A stretch of DNA of 57,847 nt from Nitrosovibrio sp. Nv4 (GCA_945860135.1 CAMAPK010000013.1:1-57847); one strand, 5' to 3'. Shown: positions 17,719-28,310, numbered from the stretch's first letter. Numbers and translations: made by a program. The notes: generated from the letters alone by a model not told the origin.

Positions 17719-19161
17719 CTACAACAAGAAAATTGTTGCCAGTCCCAGAAAAATAAAAAATCCGCCACTGTCAGTAACCGCGGTAATCATCACGCTGGAA
17801 CCCGCCGCCGGGTCACGTCCCAATTTCTGCAGCACCAATGGAATCAATACTCCCAACGATGCCGCCAACAGCAGGTTCAATGTCATCGCCAAGGCCATCA
17901 CCAAACCGAGGCCAACACTGTCATAAATAAAGAAAGCGAATAACCCGACTGCACTGCCCCATACCATGCCATTTACGGCACTCACTCCGATTTCCTTGGC
18001 AAACAGCTTGCGTGCATTGCCGGGGTTGAGCTGCCCCAAGGCAAGGGCGCGTACAATCATGGTGATGGTCTGATTGCCGGAGTTGCCGCCGATGCCGGCA
18101 ATGATCGGCATCAGCGCCGCCAGCGCTACCAGCTTTTCGATGGAATCCTCAAATACGCCGATCACGCGTGAGGCAATGAATGCCGTCACCAGATTGACCG
18201 CCAGCCAGACCCAGCGATTCTTCACGCTCTTCCACACCGGGGCAAACAAATCTTCTTCTTCGCTCAAACCACCCAGCTTGAGCGCTTCATTTTCCGATTC
18301 CTCGCGGATGAAATCCATCACTGCATTGACGGTAACGCGCCCCACCAGCTTTCCCTTCGCATCCACCACTGAGGCGGAAACAAGATCATAGCGCTCGAAT
18401 GCATGCGCCGCCTGTTGTGCCTTATCGTTGGGGTGAAGCTTCAGCATTTCCGTGGACATCACCGCCGCCACTTCGGTATCGGGATCGCTCACCAGCAGGC
18501 GATTTACCGGCAACACACCTTTAAGATGTTCGTTCCGGTCTACCACGAACATCTGGTCAGTATGGCCAGGCAGTTCATCCAGCCGGCGCAGATAACGCAG
18601 CACCACTTCCAGCGTCACATCTTCGCGGATCGTGACCATGTCGAAATCCATCAATGCCCCCACCGCATCTTCCGGGTAGGACATGGCGGCACGCAGTTGC
18701 TCGCGCTCCTCCACCGGTAGCGACTGGAACACATCGTCGATAACATAGCGCGGCAGGTCGGGAGCGAGATCGGCAATCTCATCTGCATCCAGTTGCTCCG
18801 TCGCAGCTACCAGCTCGTTGCCGTCCATGGCAGCGATAAGCGTTTCGCGTACCGCATCGGAAGCTTCCAGCAGGATCTCGCCGTCCCGCTCTGCCTTGAC
18901 CAGATCCCAGATCGTCAGACGGTCTTGCAGCGGCAAGGCTTCCAGAATATAAGCAACGTCGGCAGGATGGAGCTTATCGAGCAACTGTTGCAGTTCTGCC
19001 AGATTCTGTTTTTGCACCAGAGATTCGGTCAACTCATGGCGCGGCATTTCCTGCATCTGCACGAAACCCGCCATCAGTTTGTGCTTGCTCAGCAAATGGA
19101 TCACCTTCTGCAATTGCACTTGCAGGTTTTCCGTTTCTCTGCGATTGCTTGCTTCGGTCAT
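17719..19161 (-). CDS. mgtE: MgtE-type magnesium transporter
   Basis: 480 residues from the ATG at 19161, which has GGGGCG upstream; an in-frame TTG at 19176 has no such site. Domain order: MgtE N domain (about 25-130: LQQLLDKLHPADVAYILEALP), tandem CBS domains (about 135-260: DMVTIREDVTLEVVLRYLRR), a connecting helix, then five hydrophobic segments forming the pore (NRWVWLAVNLVTAFIAS, PIIAGIGGNSGNQT, VITAVTDSGGFFIFLG). The N and CBS domains gate the channel by sensing cytosolic Mg2+. Convergent with lysA. Confidence 0.94.
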   Translation of the reverse strand: MTEASNRRETENLQVQLQKVIHLLSKHKLMAGFVQMQEMPRHELTESLVQKQNLAELQQLLDKLHPADVAYILEALPLQDRLTIWDLVKAERDGEILLEASDAVRETLIAAMDGNELVAATEQLDADEIADLAPDLPRYVIDDVFQSLPVEEREQLRAAMSYPEDAVGALMDFDMVTIREDVTLEVVLRYLRRLDELPGHTDQMFVVDRNEHLKGVLPVNRLLVSDPDTEVAAVMSTEMLKLHPNDKAQQAAHAFERYDLVSASVVDAKGKLVGRVTVNAVMDFIREESENEALKLGGLSEEEDLFAPVWKSVKNRWVWLAVNLVTAFIASRVIGVFEDSIEKLVALAALMPIIAGIGGNSGNQTITMIVRALALGQLNPGNARKLFAKEIGVSAVNGMVWGSAVGLFAFFIYDSVGLGLVMALAMTLNLLLAASLGVLIPLVLQKLGRDPAAGSSVMITAVTDSGGFFIFLGLATIFLL

Positions 19162-19296
19162 GGCAGATCGCCCCAACAGCGAGACAAAATTGCCAGATTG
19201 TAAGGAAAATCAGGGGCTAGGTCGAATAATTATCCTGGACAGGACGCTGCATGGAGCACAATGCATGCTCCATTGGCAGAGCCGGACCACGAATTA

Positions 19297-19995
19297 TCAG
19301 GGAATTGGTGTCGAAACCATCCGCTTGAAAATGATATCGGTTTTTTTCAGCAGCCACGGCGTATTGCGATTGAGATCGTAGAAACGGGGGTTGGGAACCA
19401 TTGCGGCGAGACGAGCAGCTTGTTTTGCCGTGAGGGCGGAAGCGGAGACGCCGTAGTAGTGGCGACTGGCAGCTTCTGCACCGAATACGCCATTGCCCCA
19501 CTCGATTTTGTTCAGGTAAATTTCCAGAATGCGGCGCTTGGACATCACATTCTCCAGCATCAACGTAATGATGGCTTCCTCGATCTTGCGCCACGGCGTC
19601 TTGTTGCCAGAAAGAAACAGATTCTTCGCAAGCTGCTGACTGATGGTGGAACCACCCCTGACAAATTTTCCCTTTTCCAGATTTTTCTCGTAGGCCTTCT
19701 GAATAGCCTCAAAGTCGAAGCCTTCGTGCTGCAGAAATTTGCCATCCTCAGCCGCAATGATGGCGCGCTTGAGATGGGGCGAGATCTGCTCGTAAGGCAC
19801 CCATTGATGGCGCAACATTGCCTCGGGTTTCTTCTCCTGCATTACATCCAGCCGCTCTTGCATGAATGCACTGGTAGCTGGGTTATAGGAATTCCAGTAA
19901 ACGATATGACCAAAAATCCACACTTGATAGAGCAATACTGCGCCGGCAAGAAAAAAGAGAAGTCGCCAGAACCAGCGCTTGAGAAATTTTCCCAT
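19297..19995 (-). CDS. mtgA: Monofunctional peptidoglycan glycosyltransferase
   Basis: 232 residues: one N-terminal transmembrane helix (about 8-30), then a GT51 domain and no transpeptidase domain. The catalytic Glu is E83 in AAEDGKFLQHEGFD. Other family blocks are RGGSTISQQLAKNLFLSG, RKIEEAIITLMLE and RILEIYLNKIEWGNGVFG. It polymerises lipid II into glycan strands at the inner-membrane surface. It follows aroE with 30 nt between, an order common in betaproteobacteria. Confidence 0.95.
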   Translation of the reverse strand: MGKFLKRWFWRLLFFLAGAVLLYQVWIFGHIVYWNSYNPATSAFMQERLDVMQEKKPEAMLRHQWVPYEQISPHLKRAIIAAEDGKFLQHEGFDFEAIQKAYEKNLEKGKFVRGGSTISQQLAKNLFLSGNKTPWRKIEEAIITLMLENVMSKRRILEIYLNKIEWGNGVFGAEAASRHYYGVSASALTAKQAARLAAMVPNPRFYDLNRNTPWLLKKTDIIFKRMVSTPIP

Positions 19996-20025
19996 GCTTT
20001 ATTGGATAATTCTAAATCCGCCTCT

Positions 20026-20844
20026 TCATGTCTCTGGCTTCAGCATCGCAATCACAGGCCCCGTTTCCGGTCTCACTCCGCGCCACAGGAAAAACGATTC
20101 CGCTGCCTGTTCCACCAGCATGCCTATGCCGTCAGCCAGATGGGTCGCGCCTTGCTGTTGCGCAAACCGTAGAAAAGGCGTGAACCCATTGCCGTACATC
20201 ATATCGTAGGCCAGCGACTCGGCAGCGAACACGCCGGCAGGTAGTGACGGCAGCTCGCCACTTAGGCTGGCGGAGGTGGCGTTAATGACAATGTCGAATC
20301 TTTGTCCGGCCAGATCTGCATAATCAGAGGACGCGATGCTCCCATATGCAGAAAACTGCTGCTGCAGTTCGTGTGCTTTTTGTGCGGTGCGATTGGCGAT
20401 GGTCAGCAGCTGCGGCTGATGCTCCAGCAGCGGCAGCAGCACGCCACGGGCGGCCCCACCTGCACCCATCAGCAACACCCGCTTGCCCGCAATGACAAAA
20501 TCCAGATTGATTACAATATCACGCACCAATCCGGTGCCATCGGTGTTGTCACCGAGAATTTCATCGCTATCGAATACGAGCGTGTTGACCGCTTGGGCAG
20601 CGGCGGCCCGTTCAGTCAAGCGAGTCGAAATCTTGCAGGCTTCAAGCTTGAACGGGACGGTCACATTCACGCCTTTGCCGCCACATTTCCGGAAAATTGC
20701 TACCGCCATGACGAAACCATCCAGCGGCGCAAGAATGGCTTCATAGCGCATATCCTGGCCGGTCTGCCGGGAAAATTCGGCATGAATCAACGGTGACTTG
20801 CTGTGAGCGATAGGGTTGCCGATGACGGCATAGAGATCAGGCAT
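20026..20844 (-). CDS. aroE: Shikimate dehydrogenase (NADP)
   Basis: 272 residues. It reduces 3-dehydroshikimate to shikimate in aromatic amino acid synthesis. The N-terminus YAVIGNPIAHSKSP is the shikimate-binding block. The catalytic pair is K66 (NVTVPFKL) and D102 (GDNTDGTG). The NADP fold shows GAGGAARGVLLPL and an ANRTAQKA segment. Length matches AroE rather than the shorter YdiB-like forms. Lies between the tonB-like gene and mtgA. Confidence 0.96.
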   Translation of the reverse strand: MPDLYAVIGNPIAHSKSPLIHAEFSRQTGQDMRYEAILAPLDGFVMAVAIFRKCGGKGVNVTVPFKLEACKISTRLTERAAAAQAVNTLVFDSDEILGDNTDGTGLVRDIVINLDFVIAGKRVLLMGAGGAARGVLLPLLEHQPQLLTIANRTAQKAHELQQQFSAYGSIASSDYADLAGQRFDIVINATSASLSGELPSLPAGVFAAESLAYDMMYGNGFTPFLRFAQQQGATHLADGIGMLVEQAAESFFLWRGVRPETGPVIAMLKPET

Positions 20845-20907
20845 AAGCGCAATGATTAGTGGTTAGTACAGCAGTGTCAAGCAGCCATACTCTGAAACCT
20901 GCTTTGA

Positions 20908-21873
20908 TTATTCGCTCAGCAATTCATCCGAGCGGGTAAATACCCAGGTGCGGGTGATATGCAGAATATCGGTGTCTTGACTGATGTCCGGCGGAAAAGG
21001 AGCGAACCCGTTCTGCCCAGCAAGTTTTACAATGCGTATCGCCGCCTCATCCAAAATCTTTTTTCCTGAGGAGCGGTTGACTTCAACCGACTCCAAACTG
21101 CCATCAGACTTGATGCCGACGGTGAGCTGCAAATTTCCAAACAGTTTCTCCCGCTTGGCAGCTTCAGGATAATTCAGATTTCCGACCCGCTCCACCTTTG
21201 CCCGCCAATCTTCGACATAGCGCGCGAAGCGGTATTCCTGTGCACGAGCACCAATGAATCTGCGTTTCGGGCGCTTCTGATAAGCTTCATAATCCTTGGA
21301 AATTTGTGCTTCCAAGCGCGCAATCTCAAGACTGCGCTGCATCAGGTTAGTAGCATTAGGCGTGTCCTGTTTCTGTATCAGCCGCTCTGACTGCAGATCG
21401 GGTTGATGGACCTCGCGCTTGCTATCGGTTGCAGTCATCAACCTTTTCGCCTCCTGTTCGAGTTGCTCGGTCTTTTGTTTGGCATTGGCCACATCGACCG
21501 ATTGCTGATGTTCCGGCAGCAGGGGAAGGGGGGTCTTGGCGCGGCGGTTGTCGTCAGTGTTGCCGCCGCCATCAAGGTTGGCCTGCGCCAGCGTATTTGC
21601 CTTGTGCGGTTTCGATGCAGATTTGCTATTGACCAGCACCACTTCCAGTGTCGTTGCAGCTTTGTCGATTTTTGCAGACGGAAGTTTGAAGGTCACGCCA
21701 AACAATACAACCGCATGAAAAATCAATGACAGCAGTATCGCCACATTCAGGCGTGACGATGGATCAAGCAGCCAGCTATGGAATGTGGCGAGATTGAAAT
21801 CTGGTCTATTTGGTGTGGCGGCCAACGTACTAGCGAGTTTGAGAATTAAGCCTGAGAATGTTTTACATCGCAC
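20908..21873 (-). CDS. TonB-like energy transducer protein
   Basis: 321 residues, GTG start. A single membrane segment (about 42-62: LNVAILLSLIFHAVVLFGVTF) follows a cytoplasmic tail. A long periplasmic Gln/Glu/Lys-rich region with heptad-like pattern comes next (HQQSVDVANAKQKTEQLEQEAKR). The C-terminal TonB domain reads RVGNLNYPEAAKREKLFGNLQLTV, with VNRSSGKKILDEAAIRIVKLA. No ExbB/ExbD genes are nearby. The real start could be a few codons later because the first 30 residues look poorly conserved. Role inferred: coupling proton-motive force to outer-membrane transport or to envelope upkeep. Confidence 0.88.
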   Translation of the reverse strand: MRCKTFSGLILKLASTLAATPNRPDFNLATFHSWLLDPSSRLNVAILLSLIFHAVVLFGVTFKLPSAKIDKAATTLEVVLVNSKSASKPHKANTLAQANLDGGGNTDDNRRAKTPLPLLPEHQQSVDVANAKQKTEQLEQEAKRLMTATDSKREVHQPDLQSERLIQKQDTPNATNLMQRSLEIARLEAQISKDYEAYQKRPKRRFIGARAQEYRFARYVEDWRAKVERVGNLNYPEAAKREKLFGNLQLTVGIKSDGSLESVEVNRSSGKKILDEAAIRIVKLAGQNGFAPFPPDISQDTDILHITRTWVFTRSDELLSE

Positions 21874-21908
21874 TCATTGTAAGCAACAACAGCGCGCTTG
21901 TCACATGG

Positions 21909-23765
21909 TTAGGTTTCCAGTTTACGCAGGAATCTTGCGTTGCATGTGAGATCCAGTAAATCAACCTGGGAGATCTCCACCTCAACATACGTTTCCGGCG
22001 ACATGTCCGGCAATGAGGGTACCCGTATCACCAGCGGCAGGCGATCCAATTTCACCAGATTCTCCTTGAGCACTTGCGCACCGGTTATGGTGACATTTTC
22101 CTGCAATAACCAGCGCAGGCACCAATAGCGTTCCATGCCCCGCTGGAAATCCACATAGGCTTCATAAATCGCCTCAAAATCCCGCATCGCCAGTAACAGC
22201 TCATCACTTTCTCTGGTGTAGGGCGGTGTTTCTCTGCGCAGCAGCGCGATTAGTTGCCGCTGATTAATCAGATCCACATAGCGCCGCAACGGTGAGCTGA
22301 TCCAGGCATACTGAGAAACACCCAAGCCCTGGTGTGGTGCAGGAGAGGTGCTCATTCTCACCTTGCCGCCGCTCTGGTTGCGATAGATGCCGGCGACACC
22401 GCCATCGGCCAGCTGCTTACCCCATTCGGTATTGACGTAAATCATCAGTTCCGCCACCACCTTGTCGATCGGAGAACCACGTCGGCGCTCGCTGATAGTG
22501 ACGTGATCATCTTTAACGTTAAAACTGTAATCTATTTTCTCGTTGTTGCTGTCGCTGGCCTTGCCGCGCGACGCCTCCATCTTGCAGGCGAAATTCCATA
22601 GCGCTCGCAGCTCTTTGCCGAAAGGGTGATCGAGATTGTCACCTGCCAGGGTGTATTCGTTGAAATGTTGCTCCAGCGTGTCATGCCGCAGATTCGCCGC
22701 GATTTTCACCTGCTCGATGCAACTGTGTGTGGCAGTTATGGTGAAATCATCTGCCACATCGAGATACATTGAAAGCACTGGGCACAAACGCTCTTCACCC
22801 AACGTATAGTGATGTATCACAGTTTCCGGCAACATGGTGATCTTGTTGCCTGGCAGGTAGACAGTAGAAAGACGCTTTGCCACCACCTTGTCCAGAGGTG
22901 ATCCTGGCGCAATCCCCAAAGCAGGGGCTGCAATATGGATGCCGATGCGAAAGCTGCCAAGAGTCAGCGGCGTGACTGAAAAAGCGTCATCAATTTCGGT
23001 GGTAGTGGCGTCATCTATGCTGAAAGCAGTCGCTTCTGCCACCGGCAATTCTGCCAAGTCACTCAGCTCAACATCTGCGTCGAGCGGGCCGAAACCTGTA
23101 CCCTCTGGAAAGTGCTCCAGCAAAAATCGGTTGAAATGATAATCATGCGAGGACGGTATTGCCCCACATTTCTCCAGCAGCCTGGGGGCGTTTAGTTTGA
23201 CGGCAGTACAAGCCGCATCCAGGGCCTTCCATTCAACCGTATTCTTGTCGGGCTGATAGAGCAGGTCTGCCAACACCGGCCTGAACTCATCCGGCAGAGT
23301 GAATGCTGTCAACAAATTTACATAACGCGCTTGCTGCTCTGCCTGCAGGCGTTTTTTTTCCTGACTGGCGAGCGCTGCCTTGAGCGCTTCCGGCGGTGCA
23401 GCCTTATAGCGCCCCCGGCCTTTTTTATAGAAATACATCGGCGCTGTGTGCAACCGAATCAGCACTGCTGCTGCCTCCACCGGACTGGGCAAATGGCCGA
23501 AATAATCTGCCGCCAGGGCATCACTGGCGAACTCGGCATCGCTTGCACAGCACTCCCAGAGGAAGTTCAGATCCAGGTCATCTGCTGTTTTTTGTGCGAA
23601 ATGCATGAATTCAGACAGCGGTGGCGCGTCAAATCGCAACAGCACCGATGCCGCTTTGATTTTCGAGCGTTTACCGTGAGACGCTTCTACTTGCAGCGAA
23701 GTCGTGTTGTCAACAAGGATGGCGCCTACCTTGAAAACGCCTTCCTCTTCGTAAAAAACATTCAT
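21909..23765 (-). CDS. RNB-domain exoribonuclease (RNase II family)
   Basis: 618 residues. The RNB catalytic block is plain: AFSIDDATTTEIDDAFSV carries the Asp cluster that binds Mg2+, followed by FRIGIHIAAPALGIAPGSPLD, TVYLPGNKITMLP and, near the C-terminus, YAWISSPLRRYVDLINQRQL. It degrades RNA 3' to 5'. N-terminal cold-shock domains look divergent or reduced compared with RNase R, so I do not choose between rnb and rnr. Located 35 nt upstream of the tonB-like gene. Confidence 0.9.
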   Translation of the reverse strand: MNVFYEEEGVFKVGAILVDNTTSLQVEASHGKRSKIKAASVLLRFDAPPLSEFMHFAQKTADDLDLNFLWECCASDAEFASDALAADYFGHLPSPVEAAAVLIRLHTAPMYFYKKGRGRYKAAPPEALKAALASQEKKRLQAEQQARYVNLLTAFTLPDEFRPVLADLLYQPDKNTVEWKALDAACTAVKLNAPRLLEKCGAIPSSHDYHFNRFLLEHFPEGTGFGPLDADVELSDLAELPVAEATAFSIDDATTTEIDDAFSVTPLTLGSFRIGIHIAAPALGIAPGSPLDKVVAKRLSTVYLPGNKITMLPETVIHHYTLGEERLCPVLSMYLDVADDFTITATHSCIEQVKIAANLRHDTLEQHFNEYTLAGDNLDHPFGKELRALWNFACKMEASRGKASDSNNEKIDYSFNVKDDHVTISERRRGSPIDKVVAELMIYVNTEWGKQLADGGVAGIYRNQSGGKVRMSTSPAPHQGLGVSQYAWISSPLRRYVDLINQRQLIALLRRETPPYTRESDELLLAMRDFEAIYEAYVDFQRGMERYWCLRWLLQENVTITGAQVLKENLVKLDRLPLVIRVPSLPDMSPETYVEVEISQVDLLDLTCNARFLRKLET

Positions 23766-23969
23766 GAGTGTTGTTGCAGACGTGGCCGGCGAGAATGATT
23801 GGAATCGCCGAGCCAGAAGTGGTTAATGCATCGGTATCGGATTATACCCTGAAACCCATCATCAGCGCGGCCAAACCATTTCCCAAAGGGGTTTGAGTTC
23901 TAATCCGTAGCCGGGATAACCTATGAAGCAGGCAAGAATGCTGAATATGAACGAGGAAGAGCCAAGCAG

Positions 23970-26696
23970 TTAATTCAGTTTACCGTGACACTGCTTGTAC
24001 TTTTTCCCCGACCCACAGGGACATGGATCATTGCGCCCAACCTTGCCGCTCTGCCGCACAAACGGCTGGTGCTTTTCCTGTCTGTCCTCGCGCTCACCGT
24101 CCTCTCCCAATGCCTCCTCATAAGCCGCATGGTGGTACTGAACATTCACTGGCGCCCGCGGCGCTTCCGCCACCTCTTCCACCTGCTGCTCATTTCGGAT
24201 CTGGACCGTCATGAGGATCTTGGTGACTTCGGCCTTGATCTCTTCCATCATGCTGGAAAACAGCTCAAAAGCTTCGCGCTTGTATTCCTGTTTGGGGTTC
24301 TTCTGTGCATAACCGCGCAGGTGAATGCCTTGACGCAGATGATCCAACGCTGCCAAATGCTCACGCCAGCGATTATCCAGACTTTGCAGCATTACCGCGC
24401 GCTCATAATGGTGCATGACATTGGCGCCGACCTGCTGCACCTTGTTCTGATACTGTTCGTGTGCGACCTCGGCAACGCGCTGCAGTAAATTCTCTTCGTG
24501 CAGGTCAGGTTCTTTCTCCAGCCACTCGTGCAGCGGCAGATGTAGCTGATATTCGGCAGCCAGCGCCTTCTCCAACCCCGGTATGTCCCATTGTTCCTCA
24601 ACGCTCTGCGGTGGGATATAAAGACCGATAAGACTGCTCAGCACATCCTCGCGCATAGACGTGATCGCCTCTGAAATGTCTTCTGACTCCATTAGTTCAT
24701 TACGCTGCTGGTAAATCACCTTGCGCTGATCGTTGGCAACATCATCGTATTCCAACAATTGCTTGCGCATATCAAAGTTGCGCGCCTCCACTTTGCGCTG
24801 GGCGTTTTCAATGGCGCGCGTGACCCATGGATGTTCGATGGCTTCATCTTCTGGCATATTGAGGCGTTGCATGATGCTGGCTACACGGTCGGAAGCAAAG
24901 ATACGCAAAAGCGGATCTTCCAGCGAAAGGTAGAAACGGCTGGAACCGGGGTCGCCCTGACGCCCGGAACGTCCGCGCAACTGGTTGTCTACCCGGCGTG
25001 ATTCATGCCGTTCAGTGCCGATGATATGCAACCCTCCCTGCTTCAGTACCTCCTCGTGCAGAAGTTGCCATTGTGTACGCAGCTCGGCAATCCGCTCCGC
25101 CTTGGCTTGCTCGCTGAGATTCTCGTCTGCGCGGATGCGGTCGATCTCGGGTTCCGGATTGCCACCCAGCACGATATCGGTACCCCGTCCGGCCATATTG
25201 GTGGCGATAGTAGCCATCTTCGGGCGACCAGCCTGGGCAACGATCTCCGCTTCACGTGCGTGCTGCTTGGCATTCAGCACTTGATGCGGCAGTTTTTCCT
25301 GGGTTAATAATCCAGACAGCAATTCATTGCTTTCGATTGAAGTAGTGCCGACCAGAACCGGCTGGCCACGCTGGTAGCAATCTTTGATATCGGCAATGAT
25401 GGCGCGGTTCTTCTCGTCCGTGGTGCGGAACACCTGATCCATGCGATCGTCACGAACCATCGGACGATGCGTTGGTACGATCACGGTTTCCAGCCCGTAG
25501 ATTTGCTGAAACTCGTAGGCCTCGGTATCCGCCGTGCCAGTCATGCCGGCCAGCTTCTGATACATGCGGAAATAATTCTGAAAAGTGATCGAGGCAAGTG
25601 TCTGGTTTTCCTTCTGGATCGGAACACCCTCCTTCGCCTCTACTGCCTGGTGCAGCCCTTCCGACCAGCGTCTGCCGGACATAAGTCGCCCGGTGAATTC
25701 ATCCACAATGATCACTTCGTTGTTCTGCACTACATAGTGCTGGTCAAGGTGAAATAGAGCGTGGGCACGCAGCGCTGCGTAAAGATGATGCACCAGGTTA
25801 ATGTTGCTGGGATCGTAGAGACTGGTCCCTGGTGAAAGCAAACCGGCTTGGGTAAGCAGCTTTTCTACATGTTCGAAACCTGCTTCGCTCAGCAGCACCT
25901 GCTGCGCTTTTTCATCCACGCTGAAATCACCGGGGCTGCTGTCTTTTTCCTGGCGGACGAGTTTCGGAATCAGCGCGTTCATGCGGGTATAAACTTCGCT
26001 GCTCCCCTCTGCCTGGCCGGAAATGATCAATGGTGTACGCGCTTCGTCGATCAAGATTGAATCAACTTCATCAACAATTGCATAGTTGAGATGGCGTTGC
26101 ACCCGTTCGGCAGGGTGATTCACCATATTGTCGCGCAGGTAATCGAAGCCGAATTCGTTGTTGGTACCATAGGTGATATCGGCAGCGTAGGCAGCCTGTT
26201 TGTCGCCGTGCTCCATTTGCGAAAGAATCACGCCCACACTGATGCCGAGGAATTGATAGATGCGTCCCATCCACTCTGCATCGCGCTTGGCCAGGTAATC
26301 GTTCACCGTTACCAGGTGCACGCCTTTGCCAGCCAGGGCATTGAGATAGGAGGGCAACGTTGCCATCAGCGTTTTCCCTTCTCCCGTCCGCATCTCGGCA
26401 ATTTTCCCGTTATGCAGCACCATGCCACCTATCAGCTGCACACCGAAATGGCGCATTCCCAACACCCGTTTGCTAGCTTCACGCACTACTGCAAACGCCT
26501 CTGGCAGCAATGCATCCAGAGTCTCTCCATTTGCAATGCGCTGCTTGAACTCATCGGTTTTGGCGCGCAACTCGGCGTCAGTCAATGCTGCCAGCGCAGG
26601 CTCCAGCGAGTTAACCACACCCACCGTCTGAAAATATTGTTTGATCAGCCGATCATTGCGGCTGCCGAAGACTTTCTTGAGCAGATTGTTAAGCAT
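23970..26696 (-). CDS. secA: Preprotein translocase ATPase SecA
   Basis: 908 residues. The motor of the Sec pathway, which pushes unfolded preproteins through SecYEG. Visible: [31 protein letters not shown] with Walker [41 protein letters not shown], a preprotein cross-linking domain, and helicase motifs [16 protein letters not shown] and [20 protein letters not shown]. The C-terminal SEC-C zinc motif [15 protein letters not shown] is intact. Length is normal for proteobacteria. Confidence 0.98.
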   Translation of the reverse strand: MLNNLLKKVFGSRNDRLIKQYFQTVGVVNSLEPALAALTDAELRAKTDEFKQRIANGETLDALLPEAFAVVREASKRVLGMRHFGVQLIGGMVLHNGKIAEMRTGEGKTLMATLPSYLNALAGKGVHLVTVNDYLAKRDAEWMGRIYQFLGISVGVILSQMEHGDKQAAYAADITYGTNNEFGFDYLRDNMVNHPAERVQRHLNYAIVDEVDSILIDEARTPLIISGQAEGSSEVYTRMNALIPKLVRQEKDSSPGDFSVDEKAQQVLLSEAGFEHVEKLLTQAGLLSPGTSLYDPSNINLVHHLYAALRAHALFHLDQHYVVQNNEVIIVDEFTGRLMSGRRWSEGLHQAVEAKEGVPIQKENQTLASITFQNYFRMYQKLAGMTGTADTEAYEFQQIYGLETVIVPTHRPMVRDDRMDQVFRTTDEKNRAIIADIKDCYQRGQPVLVGTTSIESNELLSGLLTQEKLPHQVLNAKQHAREAEIVAQAGRPKMATIATNMAGRGTDIVLGGNPEPEIDRIRADENLSEQAKAERIAELRTQWQLLHEEVLKQGGLHIIGTERHESRRVDNQLRGRSGRQGDPGSSRFYLSLEDPLLRIFASDRVASIMQRLNMPEDEAIEHPWVTRAIENAQRKVEARNFDMRKQLLEYDDVANDQRKVIYQQRNELMESEDISEAITSMREDVLSSLIGLYIPPQSVEEQWDIPGLEKALAAEYQLHLPLHEWLEKEPDLHEENLLQRVAEVAHEQYQNKVQQVGANVMHHYERAVMLQSLDNRWREHLAALDHLRQGIHLRGYAQKNPKQEYKREAFELFSSMMEEIKAEVTKILMTVQIRNEQQVEEVAEAPRAPVNVQYHHAAYEEALGEDGEREDRQEKHQPFVRQSGKVGRNDPCPCGSGKKYKQCHGKLN

Positions 26697-26740
26697 AAAA
26701 TCTCGAAAAAATTCTGTTTAAACAGTCGTCCAAAAACAAA

Positions 26741-26765
26741 GGGGTGAGGTTTTCGGCCTCACCCC
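26741..26765 (-). terminator. Rho-independent terminator after the M23 gene
   Basis: A perfect 9-bp stem, GGGGTGAGG/CCTCACCCC, with a 7-nt loop. On the minus strand it is followed by TTTGTTTTT. It ends transcription of the M23 peptidase gene before secA, so secA probably has its own promoter in the ~45 bp left upstream. Confidence 0.8.
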
Positions 26766-26787
26766 CACAGCAGATCATCAATCCGAC

Positions 26788-27711
26788 TCAGCCGGGCGCT
26801 TTCAAGAATCGCGTTGGATTCTGCGGCAGGCCTCTGTGTCTGACTTCAAAATGAAGGTGTGGCCCGGTAGAGCGGCCGGTACTCCCCACTTCTGCGATCT
26901 TCTGTCCCCGTAATACCACTTGCCCTGGTTTGACCAAGCGCTTGGCGGCATGGGCATAGCGGCTGACGAGGTCATTGCCGTGGTCAATATCGATCATGTT
27001 ACCATATTCGGGATGATAGTCAGAGTAGACTACCACGCCGCCTGCCGCAGCCATGATGGGCGTGCCAATCTCAGCGATGAAATCGACTCCTTCATGAAAA
27101 GCGCTTTTTCCTGTGAAAGGGTCGATGCGCAAGCCAAAACTGGAAGTAAACCATCTGGCTTCTACAGGCGCGAGGGTTGGTAGCGTTTTTTTCTTGAGTC
27201 TGTCTTGCAGCAGAAAGGTGTCAAGCGCGCCCAGTTTATCGGTGCGATCATTCAATGTAAGCGACAGCTCATTCATTTTGCTGTTGAATTCATCAAATGA
27301 AATATCCTGTGCCGGCAGAGTGGACAGCGCACCCCCCTGTCCCAGAGTTTGATTGAATAAAAATTCCTGAGGCTTGATACCGGATAGTTCAGCCAGACGT
27401 TCGCCCAGGCTATCGAGCCGCAACAGTTGCGCCTGCATTTGTCCCATTCTGACCGCCATGGCATTCAGGCTATCGCGCAGGTATGATTGATTTTTCTGGT
27501 GCTCTTCCTGCTGTACACTCAATACCAGGGACCGGAGGGAGGGGCTATCTATCTTGTCTGCATAGCGCAATGAAAGATAATTCAATCCCAGTGCCAGCAC
27601 TACGATAACCAGAAATAGTGCCCCTGCCAGCAATGCCAGATGCACGCCGGTCAGGGTCAGGGTCAGGGTTCTTGCTTTTACCAAATTACTGGAAACTAGA
27701 ATAACATTCAT
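26788..27711 (-). CDS. Membrane-anchored M23 (LytM) peptidase
   Basis: 307 residues from ATG 27711 (MNVILVSSNLVKART, GGGA upstream). The longer GTG start at 27747 would run into the divergent dciA. One membrane segment (about 18-42), a coiled-coil-prone region (about 50-180) and a C-terminal LytM domain follow: FHEGVDFIAEIGTPI (His, Asp), YGNMIDIDHGNDLVSRYAH and GPHLHFEV (HxH). All zinc and catalytic residues are present, so it should be an active DD-endopeptidase rather than an EnvC-like activator. It sits between secA and dciA, as in other betaproteobacteria. Confidence 0.9.
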   Translation of the reverse strand: MNVILVSSNLVKARTLTLTLTGVHLALLAGALFLVIVVLALGLNYLSLRYADKIDSPSLRSLVLSVQQEEHQKNQSYLRDSLNAMAVRMGQMQAQLLRLDSLGERLAELSGIKPQEFLFNQTLGQGGALSTLPAQDISFDEFNSKMNELSLTLNDRTDKLGALDTFLLQDRLKKKTLPTLAPVEARWFTSSFGLRIDPFTGKSAFHEGVDFIAEIGTPIMAAAGGVVVYSDYHPEYGNMIDIDHGNDLVSRYAHAAKRLVKPGQVVLRGQKIAEVGSTGRSTGPHLHFEVRHRGLPQNPTRFLKAPG

Positions 27712-27737
27712 CTTATTCCCTAAATTTTCGTTCAACC

Positions 27738-28202
27738 ATGACTGCACGCAAGATCAATTTTTACCTCACTACCCTTGGCGCAGCGTCAGATCAGCAAGGA
27801 CTGTTCGCCCAAGCGAACCAGTTAACCCTGATGCAGCGAGCATTCGTGGAAATCGCCCCACCGCAATTGGCAGGATGCTGCACTGTGGGCTGGTTTTCCG
27901 AAGGAAGCTTGACTCTATACGCTACTAGCGGCGCAATTGCGGCAAAACTGAAGCAAATTTCGCCGTCGTTATTATTAAAATTCAACAAGAAGGGCTATGA
28001 GGTTACTGCAATTCGGGTTGCTGTGCAAGCACATAACCATATAATGAAAGCGGATAACAAGGTCGATAAAAACCTGAATATCGGCCCGGTCGGCATGGAA
28101 AACCTGAGTCAACTGGCTGCAGGATTGCCGGCATCACCATTAAAAAGCGCGGTCGAATCACTGCTGAAAAGGCAAGCCAAACAGATGGTGCCGCAACGCT
28201 AG
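27738..28202 (+). CDS. DciA-like (DUF721) protein
   Basis: 154 residues. The middle (GWFSEGSLTLYATSGAIAAKLKQISPSLLLKFNKKGYEVTAIRVAVQ) has the DUF721/KH-like pattern of strands and a LAAKLRQ-type helix. DciA helps load the replicative helicase DnaB in bacteria without DnaC; that role here is by family. The gene is divergent from the M23 gene with a 26-bp gap, so the two share a short promoter region. It converges on ftsZ. Confidence 0.8.
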   Translation: MTARKINFYLTTLGAASDQQGLFAQANQLTLMQRAFVEIAPPQLAGCCTVGWFSEGSLTLYATSGAIAAKLKQISPSLLLKFNKKGYEVTAIRVAVQAHNHIMKADNKVDKNLNIGPVGMENLSQLAAGLPASPLKSAVESLLKRQAKQMVPQR

Positions 28203-28204
28203 AG

Positions 28205-28310
28205 CGCGTGGGCGACCTCCATTATCTGCATCTATATTTGTAGATGCAGATAAATTGAACATCCTCAACCCAGTGGCGCAGGCGGCATAACTCGCGTCGC
28301 CCCATGTGCG
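28205..28310 (-). pseudogene. Degenerate fragment resembling a DGR variable region
   Basis: Read on minus, the stretch encodes TWGDASYAACATGLRMFNL followed by SASTNIDADNGGRPR. The W-G-D, G-L-x-x-FNL and N-x-x-x-NGGRP spacing matches the Asn-rich C-type-lectin tails found in variable proteins and template repeats of diversity-generating retroelements. No reverse transcriptase or full gene is present, and the fragment runs into the end of dciA. The identification is from memory of the pattern and tentative. Confidence 0.35.
28222..28253. terminator. Perfect 13-bp inverted repeat between dciA and ftsZ
   Basis: TTATCTGCATCTA and TAGATGCAGATAA, separated by 6 nt. It lies between two convergent genes, so it may be a bidirectional terminator, though neither side has a long T run. 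It coincides with the degenerate fragment at 28205-28310. Confidence 0.45.

Noticed and set aside
27711-27747. GTG start for the M23 peptidase
   Set aside because: It would overlap the divergent dciA start; the ATG at 27711 has a ribosome site and the usual MNVILVS start.
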